Below, in pieces: positions 35,707 through 43,364 of a stretch of DNA of 64,000 bases (positions within the stretch are counted from its first letter, which is position 1; every line of letters starts with the position of its first letter). The position numbers and the translations under genes are program-made. The stretch is from Candidatus Poribacteria bacterium. GTDB taxonomy: Bacteria > Poribacteria > WGA-4E > WGA-3G. The notes beneath the pieces were generated by a model. That model was given only the letters and a program-made list of their open reading frames with translations, was not told the DNA's origin and did not search any database. The DNA lies in the NCBI GenBank assembly GCA_022394775.1, contig JAGFCB010000129.1:1-64000 (forward strand), in the 5' to 3' direction.

Positions 35707-37113
35707 TCAAATGTCCAATCTAAAGAATTTCAGAAACGCTACGATCGTCAACGTTACCGCAAAGAAACAGAGCAGGAGTACATCCACTGCCGACTGGCGG
35801 AATGTCTCCGCTAAGGTGTCCGTTTCCAAAGGTGGCGGTTGTGTGATTTTAACAATATCAGTCGCCGGATTGTACATTCTTTTGGTAGCATAATCATCGA
35901 TTTTGCTGAACAAATCTGTATGGAGCATATCATAATAGCGATTGCCCGTTTGAAGGTAATTGTTTCTTTGTGCCTTTCCAGTCTGTGTTAAGCTTGTCGC
36001 GAGATAGATGAGGGAAGATGTCGGTGTGATTCGGGAAAGTGTCTCACCCGCCTGTTCTTGTCGTTTTGTTTCACGTTTGTAGTCTCGATCAAGTCTGTTA
36101 ACATGGTCCTGGAATTTTAATCGATGTTCCTCTTCAACGGGTTTTATGAGTTCATTCATCTTCTCGCCCGTTACGATTATACGTCCTTGATCGTCCGGCG
36201 GGAGGTCTATGAGGAGTTTCATTTTTTTCTTTTCGAGTTCTGCTTTGGAATCGTCTCTCAAGGTTTTCTTCTCCATATAGACACTCTGGGCAGTTCGTGC
36301 TGGGGCGATAACTTTCGCTGCAAGAAAACCGAGGCGTGGTGTAATTAGTACGGCAAACACCCAAACGGTGAAGGCAACGATGAGGGCTGTTTTGGCACTA
36401 TCCAAGTAGGTAGAAATCACTGTTCCTATTGCAAAAAACACCCCGATGTAGAGTAGCGCGATAGCCGTCAGACCCAGGACTCGTGGAAAAACGGCTGATT
36501 CGCCAAGAGGAAACCCTTGCCAGACAAGCAGAAGTAACCCGAATAGAAACGACACCAGAAACGGAACTACGAACACAAGGTAACCACCGATTAACTTACT
36601 CCACAAAAAGAGATCGCGCGGCACAGCGTTTGATAGGGTAATCCGGATCGTGCCCGCTTCTCGCTCCCCAGCAATCGCATCAAATGTGAACAGGAGTGCA
36701 AGCAGACTGAAAACCGTGCTAACCACAAACAGAAAATCGAGATGCCCTAAAAGTTGGGAGAGCGGTCCTGAAAACGTTGCTGGGGGGCCCTGTGTAATGC
36801 CATTGCGCGTCATACCAAGATAACCTGGCAGTGAGTCCTCTAATCCCTTTGCAAAGACACTCAAAGGTGTCGGTTTGAGGATAAGTTTGGAAACTTCGAG
36901 CTCCGGTTCCAGCGGCATCTTCGGGTTCACTGTCTTCTCTTCAATGTTCGCCAGTTTAACAGCTTCTTGGTAATCCACCAAATCTTGATGATAGTTTTGA
37001 TAATTGATAGAAAGCGTGAGCGGGATAAGCAGAAGACACATCAACAGGAGCGCGACAAATCGGACACTCAGAAGGTGATGCAGAATCTCTTTCTGAATTA
37101 GCGTTCGTAGCAT
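35707..37113 (-). CDS. ABC-2 type transporter permease
   Basis: The 468-residue protein starts MLRTLIQKEILHHLLSVRF and has six hydrophobic segments, one at the N terminus and five after about residue 130. The core motif TFDAIAGEREAGTIRITLSN is followed by VPRDLFLWSKLIGGYLVF. A basic, Gln/Glu-rich loop lies before the last helix, and the C terminus is TIVAFLKFFRLDI. It is highly similar to 39584-40996 and to the remnant at 34532-34732, so this is one of at least three copies of the same gene. The thioredoxin-fold gene lies 121 bases upstream and paralogue 2 downstream. Confidence 0.9.
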   Translation of the reverse strand: MLRTLIQKEILHHLLSVRFVALLLMCLLLIPLTLSINYQNYHQDLVDYQEAVKLANIEEKTVNPKMPLEPELEVSKLILKPTPLSVFAKGLEDSLPGYLGMTRNGITQGPPATFSGPLSQLLGHLDFLFVVSTVFSLLALLFTFDAIAGEREAGTIRITLSNAVPRDLFLWSKLIGGYLVFVVPFLVSFLFGLLLLVWQGFPLGESAVFPRVLGLTAIALLYIGVFFAIGTVISTYLDSAKTALIVAFTVWVFAVLITPRLGFLAAKVIAPARTAQSVYMEKKTLRDDSKAELEKKKMKLLIDLPPDDQGRIIVTGEKMNELIKPVEEEHRLKFQDHVNRLDRDYKRETKRQEQAGETLSRITPTSSLIYLATSLTQTGKAQRNNYLQTGNRYYDMLHTDLFSKIDDYATKRMYNPATDIVKITQPPPLETDTLAETFRQSAVDVLLLCFFAVTLTIVAFLKFFRLDI

Positions 37114-37234
37114 GTTTTACCTCGTTTTACGCTACAAGGTTTGCTGAATTCCCTTTTCTGAATTTTCAACTACACCCGCAGCATCAATTATCGGAACAGA
37201 TACTGACTCAGACATAAATTGACACAGTGACTTA

Positions 37235-38809
37235 CTACTCTTTCGAATCAAGGAGTTTGTTAACCTTTTGTGAAAGGTTTTCTGGTGTGAAGTCTATAAA
37301 TACATCTTTGACAACGAATTCTGGATTTAAAAAAAGCGTTATCAATTGCGTTTGCGATTCGGATATATCTCTATTGAGAAGCGTCTGTATCTGGTCATCT
37401 TTATCTATCCAGATAGGCATCGAAAGTTGGTATTTCTCCTTGAACGCCTCGACCGTTTTCACGGAATCATCAGTGTTGATTCCAACCGCTTGCAATTGGG
37501 TGGCATCGTAGTTTGCAAGCAGTTTCTCCAGCTGTTTTAACTTCGGTCCACAGGTGGTGGAATCTGTTGAAAAAAGGTTCACCAGGACAAATTTACCGCG
37601 GAGTGTCTCTAACTTAGTGAATTTCCCTAAAGGATCGGTCAACACGATGTCTGGCATCGGTTTGCCCAATAGAAATGCAAATTTTTCACGATCTATGGAT
37701 GCGCTTGTTAATTGATTGAGCAGTGCTTTACCCTCTGGTGATTCAAGAAACGCCTCGCCGAATTGTTCTTTAAGTTTCGCTTGTGGATTGTCCGAGGGCT
37801 TAATTTGGAAGATAGTTCTATTTGCTTGATTATTACCGCCTTTGAGAGGCTGCTCTTCTATCTGTTTTCTGACTTCTTCGGGCAGATCCGACGAGGAATT
37901 CGTTTGGATAGAAATGGATGTCACTGTGGTGTTGTTATAAATACTTCTCTGCGGTCCCTTACGATAAATTTTTCCACTGACGCTGAGATTGAGCAGATGA
38001 TGTTCGCAGCACACGATAGGCAGCATATCGCCTTCTATTTCCAACAGAAATCCCTGTCCTGTTTTCTGTTCAGGACGAAATTGATAAAGATAACTACACG
38101 GCAGTGTCGGATCCGATCCGTCTGCGGTTAACACTCCGGGAGCCCCTACTGTTGTATCTGCAGGACAAAGCAGCACATTTTTCTTCAGATATTGTGGAGA
38201 CAGCTCGGAGAGCCATTGCGGTTCGCCATCTGCCTCAGCCCGGTAGTTTTCGAGGGCGAGTTTTATCCGCCTTAAATTCTCTCTACATTTTTCAATCTCT
38301 TTGGCATCGTTAGGGGTTTGTGTTTCTATAGGCGAGGTTAACTCATAAGGATAGGCATCTGTCAAAAGAAGACGGTTTAGATGGATCACGGAATCGCCGC
38401 TCTGTGGATTTTGTGCAAGAAATTCTTGGGTCCGTTTGCTGAGTTCAATATCAGCAAAACTCTCAGCATCGTAGAGCGACCCTGCTTGGAGCATCTTGTT
38501 TAGATCCGAAATCAGGGCGCGTTGAAGTGCTAAAGATGGACTGCTTATGCCATCATATTTACCTAAGAGTTGCTGGGTCTCAGCAGAGAGTTGTGGAGCA
38601 ATGTGTTGGCATATAACAGCGCGTGTATCTTGGAGTTTCACTGCTAAACTGCCTGGATCCTTGAGAGCATCTTCAGACAAAAGCAATTGACTTGTGTCGG
38701 CGCGAGGGGCAAGTTGTGTGCCTATGGTTATCAATAAAGTTGCGAACAATAGCGTTAGGGTTCTGTTGGATAGGTGAAACATCTTCAAGCGTAAGATTGT
38801 TTTTCGCAT
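37235..38809 (-). CDS. Exported thioredoxin-fold (TlpA/AhpC-TSA) protein with pilin-like segment
   Basis: ATG 38809 follows AAGGAG. The 524-residue protein has a signal peptide. Residues about 180-265 resemble the globular part of type-II-secretion/DUF1559 pseudopilins (CRENLRRIKLALENYRAEAD, YLKKNVLLCPAD, CSYLYQF). The last 140 residues form a redoxin domain (MPDIVLTDPLGKFTKLETLR, GKFVLVNLFST, VGINTDDSVKTVEAFKEKY). The usual WCxPC site reads TTCGPK, with a single cysteine, so classical disulfide exchange is unlikely; peroxidatic or structural use is possible. It sits between two ABC-2 permease copies and has a GCAACTT-type promoter candidate upstream. Confidence 0.82.
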   Translation of the reverse strand: MRKTILRLKMFHLSNRTLTLLFATLLITIGTQLAPRADTSQLLLSEDALKDPGSLAVKLQDTRAVICQHIAPQLSAETQQLLGKYDGISSPSLALQRALISDLNKMLQAGSLYDAESFADIELSKRTQEFLAQNPQSGDSVIHLNRLLLTDAYPYELTSPIETQTPNDAKEIEKCRENLRRIKLALENYRAEADGEPQWLSELSPQYLKKNVLLCPADTTVGAPGVLTADGSDPTLPCSYLYQFRPEQKTGQGFLLEIEGDMLPIVCCEHHLLNLSVSGKIYRKGPQRSIYNNTTVTSISIQTNSSSDLPEEVRKQIEEQPLKGGNNQANRTIFQIKPSDNPQAKLKEQFGEAFLESPEGKALLNQLTSASIDREKFAFLLGKPMPDIVLTDPLGKFTKLETLRGKFVLVNLFSTDSTTCGPKLKQLEKLLANYDATQLQAVGINTDDSVKTVEAFKEKYQLSMPIWIDKDDQIQTLLNRDISESQTQLITLFLNPEFVVKDVFIDFTPENLSQKVNKLLDSKE

Positions 38810-38916
38810 ATTCAAAATCTCCTTTTGCAAGATTCAAGCAAATGCAGCGAAGCACTACGGTTTTACTCTGAAATTTCCGCAGCAGGTATCGCTTTTCTGG
38901 ATTGTATTGCTGTGTT

Positions 38917-38945
38917 ACACACTATCTGCCCAGAAAAGTTGCAAA
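38917..38945 (-). promoter_or_regulatory. GCAACTT promoter candidate, thioredoxin-fold gene
   Basis: On the minus strand TTTGCAACTTTTCT (38945-38932) is followed after 8 bases by AGTGTGT (38923-38917). The identical two blocks with identical spacing occur at 42101-42073 ahead of another exported-protein gene. It is 108 bases from the start codon. A shared regulator, perhaps an ECF sigma factor, is inferred. Confidence 0.45.
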
Positions 38946-38989
38946 CGGTTAAAAGCTTGTTGTTTATCATCAAAAGTATTGATAAATAG

Positions 38990-39583
38990 CCATAGGGGTC
39001 AATTTAAGAAAAAACACCCGTCTCAGAGCCAGACTCGGTAGGGTATTTGCTTGGGGTATTTCTTCGCGGTTTCCTAACCGAATCGGAACCGAGGGCTCTC
39101 AAAATGAGAAAACTCTTAAAATCCGCGAAATCCGTGTCATCCGCGACAATCCGCGATTCAGACGAATTGGTTGCTATCAAACGAAAATAAATTTGCCTTC
39201 CTACATTATATATGTTATTATATACATAATAATTGAATTATATTAAGCAATAGAAAACATAAAAATAACTCTTCAATCGGACAAAAGGAGGGTGGGTTAA
39301 AACTAAACCCCTTTTTCCTAACCACTGAGAGTTACCGCTAACGCAAACGTTACACTTTTCGCCAAATTATTTTTTTCGCGCAATGGGAACCAGCAACAAA
39401 ATTGCCTCTAAACTCTTACAACGACTAAGTTTATCACAATAACCCGTTTATACTGAATGTTACACTGGTGTAACATTTTAAAGACTTACACGCTTCCCTG
39501 AAAGTCCTTGATAAGGCGGGTTTAGAATGTTCATAATTTACGCCTGAGAAATCCATTGTCCACAGGCCCCCAAAAAATTAACA
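38990..39583. repeat. Long non-coding gap with dispersed repeats and a dyad
   Basis: No gene is supportable in this stretch of almost 600 bases. 38990-39086 is the second copy of the repeat at 875-950 (CATAGGGGTCAATTT, then CGGTAGGG and TTCCTAACCGAATCGG). 39458-39475 is a dyad TGTTACAC-TG-GTGTAACA that looks like an operator. 39501-39527 is a degenerate copy of the AAAGTCC-TGATAAG repeat. 39200-39250 is strongly A+T rich. Confidence 0.5.
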
Positions 39584-40996
39584 TTAAATATCCAGACTAA
39601 AGAATTTCAGAAACGCTATGGTCGTCAACACGACTGCTAAAAAACAGAGTAACAGTAGGTCTACTATGGAATGCCGTAGTGTTTCTGGTAAGGCGGTTTC
39701 TGCCATGTCTGGCGGTGGCGCAAGTTTCTTTGGTTCTGAAGGTTTACTTGATGTGAATCGCGCCATTGTCGCAAATTGATCGTCTGCAATTTCACTGAAA
39801 TACTCCTCCTCAAGTAAGGTATAATAGCGAGTGCCCATTTGAAAATAAGTGTTTCTTTTTATTTTTCCTGTTTCGGCTAAATTCATGGCGAGATAAATGA
39901 GCGAAGATGTCGGTGTGATTCGGGAAAGGGTTTCTCCTACCGATTCTTGCCGCTTTTTTTCACGTTGGTATTCTCGCTCGACTTTGTTGACCTGTTCCTG
40001 GAATTTCTGTCGATACTCGACGTCAATAGGTGCCCTTATTTCCTTGATTTTTTCCATATCCTCGTTGAAATTAATCGACGTTCCTAAGGTCTCGATTATC
40101 TTTCCAACAACCACCTGCTCCTTTTCCGCACTGAGGTTATTGCGAATTGCCGTTTTTTCCATATAGACACTCTGGATCGCGCGTGTCGGGGCAATAAGTT
40201 TGGCAGTAAGAAACCCAGCGCGTGGTGCAATCAACACAGCAAGCACCCAGACAGTAAAAGCGACGATGAGTGCCGTCTTGGAATTGTCCAAATAGGTGGA
40301 AATGACTGTCCCTATTGAAAAAAATACGCCAATGTAGAGCAGCGAGACTAACGTTAAACTCAACACGCGTAGGAAAATATCAGACTCGCCCAAGGGGAAA
40401 CCTTGCGAGACAAGCAAAAGTAAACCTAACAGAAACGCTACCAGAAACGGGACAACAAACACAATATATCCACCAATGAGTTTGCTCCACAAGAACAAAT
40501 CTCGCGGTAATGCATTTGACAAAGTAATCCGGAGGGTCCCTGCTTCTCTTTCGCCCGCAACAGCATCAAATGTGAATAACAGTGCCAGTAGACTGAAAAC
40601 AGTGCTGACGACAAACAGAAAATCAAGATTCCCTAAAGCCGAGGAGAGCGGCGCTTCGCCAAGCGACATTGAACCTTGTTTTACGCCGTTGCGTGTCATC
40701 CCAAGATAACTCGGAAGTGATTCCTCTAAACCTTTGGCGAACACGCTTAGAGGTGTCGGTTCAAGAAAAAGTTTAGAGACTTCTGTATCCGGGTCTGGCG
40801 CATCCGGCGGCTTTTCTTCAGCTTCTGTGGTCGAGAGTTTGAGGGATTCCTTGTAATTGACTTGGTTTTGGAGGTAATTACGGTAATTGATGTGCAGGGT
40901 GAGTGGTACAAGTAAGAGACACATCACGAGGAGCGCGACAAACCGGACGCTCAGAATGTGATGCATCATCTCTTTCTGAATTAGCGTTATTAACAT
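39584..40996 (-). CDS. ABC-2 type transporter permease
   Basis: ATG 40996 follows GAGGAAG; an in-frame GTG nine codons earlier has no site. The 470-residue protein matches the 35707-37113 permease along its length: MLITLIQKEMMHHILSVRF, TFDAVAGEREAGTLRITLSN, LPRDLFLWSKLIGGYIVF, the DNSKTALIVAFTVWVLAVLI helix and the C-terminal AFLKFFSLDI. Six hydrophobic segments are visible. It follows paralogue 3 of the unrecognised family by 40 bases, so the two form an operon, which is the intact version of the arrangement partly deleted at 34532-35507. Confidence 0.9.
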   Translation of the reverse strand: MLITLIQKEMMHHILSVRFVALLVMCLLLVPLTLHINYRNYLQNQVNYKESLKLSTTEAEEKPPDAPDPDTEVSKLFLEPTPLSVFAKGLEESLPSYLGMTRNGVKQGSMSLGEAPLSSALGNLDFLFVVSTVFSLLALLFTFDAVAGEREAGTLRITLSNALPRDLFLWSKLIGGYIVFVVPFLVAFLLGLLLLVSQGFPLGESDIFLRVLSLTLVSLLYIGVFFSIGTVISTYLDNSKTALIVAFTVWVLAVLIAPRAGFLTAKLIAPTRAIQSVYMEKTAIRNNLSAEKEQVVVGKIIETLGTSINFNEDMEKIKEIRAPIDVEYRQKFQEQVNKVEREYQREKKRQESVGETLSRITPTSSLIYLAMNLAETGKIKRNTYFQMGTRYYTLLEEEYFSEIADDQFATMARFTSSKPSEPKKLAPPPDMAETALPETLRHSIVDLLLLCFLAVVLTTIAFLKFFSLDI

Positions 40997-41036
40997 TTGG
41001 CATCTTCCTCGTGGCGTGGACACGGTTTATATAGGT

Positions 41037-41987
41037 CTACAGAGGCGGATAGCGCGACTTCTTTTTGTTGTCTCGGTTTGGTGCGTTAGACGGTGGCTTT
41101 GAAGTTTTGTCACGCGCCAGAGTCTTCTTGATATGTTCCAAAACCTCTTTGACCTGTTCTGCTGCATCCCATCTGTTTTGACGTTCCAAATCTTTTACTG
41201 TCTGTTCTAATTGGTTCACAAGACGTTGTAGAGGTGAAGAAGTCGTCTCTTCAGGTTCGCTGTGAAACTGCGGAATTGTTGGAACATTAGGAACTTTCGG
41301 AATCCTACTTCTGGCAGCTGCTATCCGTTTTCCGGTAGCTTCTGCAGGCGTTTTCCAATTCCGAGCATAATATCTTACAAACCTTTCAATGTAATCGGCT
41401 TTGTAGATTTCCCAAGCATCTATCGCTGATGGAACGTGAGTTTCGGTTTTCCAGAGATGTGGACTATCCTCCAAAAATGCCAACTGATGCCGATGTGCCA
41501 TACACAAAAAATAATCAATAAGACTTTCTATAGTGATGCCTCTCTCTAAAAGGAGTTGAAGCCATGCTGTTCGCGGGTACCGGGCATCTATTTCACGCTC
41601 CTTAAACGAGATAGGGACACCCTCTTTTGAAAGCAGTTCCGACCAGGCATGAATCCCCATCATTTCGTTCCCTTTGATTTCAGCAAGGCTTGCTTTTGGG
41701 AATACAGTCACTACGGTACGTGAATGCTTGCGGTCGTAAGGTTTATCAAAAGTTCTCATCACGGCTTGTGCTGTTTGTGGTCCTATGTATTCTTTAGAAC
41801 CGTATGAGATCTCCTCATCGAATTCTGCCCGCACGAGTGCCATTTGTGAGGGATCCCACTTATCTCCTACATGTACCCATGTTATTGCTTTGCCAAGTAC
41901 TATCGGTTCTGCCTGCAGTCCGAAAAGAGGAAAAAGACTCAAAACTATCAAAAGTGCGACCATTGGCACAACATTTTTACATTTCAT
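41037..41987 (-). CDS. Exported protein of the same unrecognised family, paralogue 3
   Basis: The 316-residue product starts MKCKNVVPM behind AAGGAG and has a signal peptide ending LQAEP. It carries the family core: DARYPRTAWLQLLLERGITI, HRHQLAFLEDSPHLWKTE and AWEIYKADYIERFV. A C-terminal helical part follows (PLQRLVNQLEQTVKDLERQN, AAEQVKEVLEHIKKTLARD), ending KSRYPPL, like TTYPAL in paralogue 2. It is coupled to the downstream permease. I cannot name a function; membership of an envelope transport system is inferred from position only. Confidence 0.78.
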   Translation of the reverse strand: MKCKNVVPMVALLIVLSLFPLFGLQAEPIVLGKAITWVHVGDKWDPSQMALVRAEFDEEISYGSKEYIGPQTAQAVMRTFDKPYDRKHSRTVVTVFPKASLAEIKGNEMMGIHAWSELLSKEGVPISFKEREIDARYPRTAWLQLLLERGITIESLIDYFLCMAHRHQLAFLEDSPHLWKTETHVPSAIDAWEIYKADYIERFVRYYARNWKTPAEATGKRIAAARSRIPKVPNVPTIPQFHSEPEETTSSPLQRLVNQLEQTVKDLERQNRWDAAEQVKEVLEHIKKTLARDKTSKPPSNAPNRDNKKKSRYPPL

Positions 41988-42072
41988 TGCATCGTGTCTC
42001 CTTTGTTGGCATAAACTGTATGGATGATACTTTGGTTTGTGAAGTCCCTATTTGTGTCATCGATACTTTATA

Positions 42073-42101
42073 ACACACTCTGTGTTTAGAAAAGTTGCAA
42101 A
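42073..42101 (-). promoter_or_regulatory. GCAACTT promoter candidate, paralogue 3 gene
   Basis: Minus-strand TTTGCAACTTTTCT (42101-42088), 8 bases, then AGTGTGT (42079-42073): the same blocks and spacing as 38945-38917. It lies 86 bases from the start of the 41037-41987 gene. Confidence 0.45.
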
Positions 42102-42125
42102 AAATAATTGTGTAAAACCACGGTA

Positions 42126-42536
42126 CTACGTGCCTAACAATTCAACTTTATACTCCTCGACAATTGCCTCTAAAACAGATTCCGGAATATCCTCCAACTG
42201 CGATGCTAATTCCTCTTCGACATTAACCATCAGGCTATGGTCAAACGTTTCGCGTTCCGCGCAAGGATCCAAATATTCACCATGTGCCTCCAATAAAACC
42301 GCCAATCGTGCAGGGGTTAGACCTTCAGATATACCGTGCAACCCCCATGCTGTGCCGCGGTAACCTTTCTCATAATCGGCACCGAGGTGTTTCTGTAGGA
42401 TTTCTTCTCTTTCAGCACCTTGGGCACCACTATTTTCAAGTTCTTCCGCAGCAGCAATTGCCCGCGAATCCAGTTCTACTTGAAACGCTGTGGATGCATC
42501 CGCCGCTGCGACAGGATAGATTTTATAAGTTTCCAT
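42126..42536 (-). CDS. Conserved-looking hypothetical protein
   Basis: The 136-residue acidic product (METYKIYPVAAADASTAFQV at the start; EELASQLEDIPESVLEAIVE near the end) has no signal peptide, no membrane segment and no motif I recognise. Its start is 3 bases after the SDR stop codon in the same direction, so it is the last gene of the operon 45343-42126. Codon use and length look like a real gene. Function not inferable from sequence. Confidence 0.65.
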   Translation of the reverse strand: METYKIYPVAAADASTAFQVELDSRAIAAAEELENSGAQGAEREEILQKHLGADYEKGYRGTAWGLHGISEGLTPARLAVLLEAHGEYLDPCAERETFDHSLMVNVEEELASQLEDIPESVLEAIVEEYKVELLGT

Positions 42537-42539
42537 TTT

Positions 42540-43322
42540 TTATACCACCGCGGAGAGACCACCATCTATATTGATAGCCGTTCCTGTAATAAACGATGCA
42601 CAGTCCGAAACGAGGAACGCGACGAGATTACCCACCTCACTCGGTTCACCGAGACGTCCAAGCGGATGTTCTGCCCCACGCGCTTCCCAGTATGCCTCAA
42701 GTGTACCGGGTGAACCCGCTGCTTTCCATGCGCGTTCGCCTTGTGCACTCTTAATCGAGGTGAGACAGACCGTATTAACCAAGATTTTGTGAGGTAAGAG
42801 TTCCTTAGAGAGTGCCTTGGTCAAGGCGATGCCCGCAGCGCGGCTCACTGAGGTTGGACAAGAACCCGCATCGGGTTGTTTGCCCCCCGGATGCGTGATA
42901 TTGATAATCCTTCCGCTTCCGGTGTTTTTCAGATGCGGAATCGCTAAACGCGCGCAGCGGACCGCTCCCATCAATTTGAGATCCAGATCATCATACCATG
43001 CTTCGTCGCTCATAGTTTCAAAATCGCCACCTGCTGAACGACCGGCGTTATTAACCAAAATATCAATTTTTCCGAAATGGCGCGCTGCTTGTCCGATAAA
43101 ATGTTCTAACGTTTCTATCTTCGTTACATCTGCTGGGATTGCGAGAACTTCGCCACCCGTTTGTGTGCGGATTTCTTCAGCAGCATCTGCCAAGACCGTT
43201 TCACGTCTCCCACAGATCGCAACTTTCGCGCCCTCTTCACACAGACGGAGGGCAATCCCTTTGCCGATCCCTTCGCTTCCGCCTGTGATGACAGCAACTT
43301 TTCCAGTTAATCCGAGTTCCAT
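42540..43322 (-). CDS. SDR-family oxidoreductase with altered active site
   Basis: ATG follows AAGGAGG. The 260-residue protein has the short-chain dehydrogenase cofactor motif TGGSEGIG (13-20), an Arg pair suggesting NADP, NNAG (91-94) and the C-terminal FITGTAINIDGG. Where the catalytic Ser-Tyr-Lys is expected it reads NITHPGG (His144), Thr157 and Arg161 (PTSVSRAAG), so all three residues are changed. A subgroup of SDRs with this type of segment exists, so it may use another mechanism or only bind ligand. It lies 42 bases after nnr. Confidence 0.88.
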   Translation of the reverse strand: MELGLTGKVAVITGGSEGIGKGIALRLCEEGAKVAICGRRETVLADAAEEIRTQTGGEVLAIPADVTKIETLEHFIGQAARHFGKIDILVNNAGRSAGGDFETMSDEAWYDDLDLKLMGAVRCARLAIPHLKNTGSGRIINITHPGGKQPDAGSCPTSVSRAAGIALTKALSKELLPHKILVNTVCLTSIKSAQGERAWKAAGSPGTLEAYWEARGAEHPLGRLGEPSEVGNLVAFLVSDCASFITGTAINIDGGLSAVV

Positions 43323-43364
43323 GATTCCTCCTTATGTTTTTTAATGCAGACAACTACTGCAATT

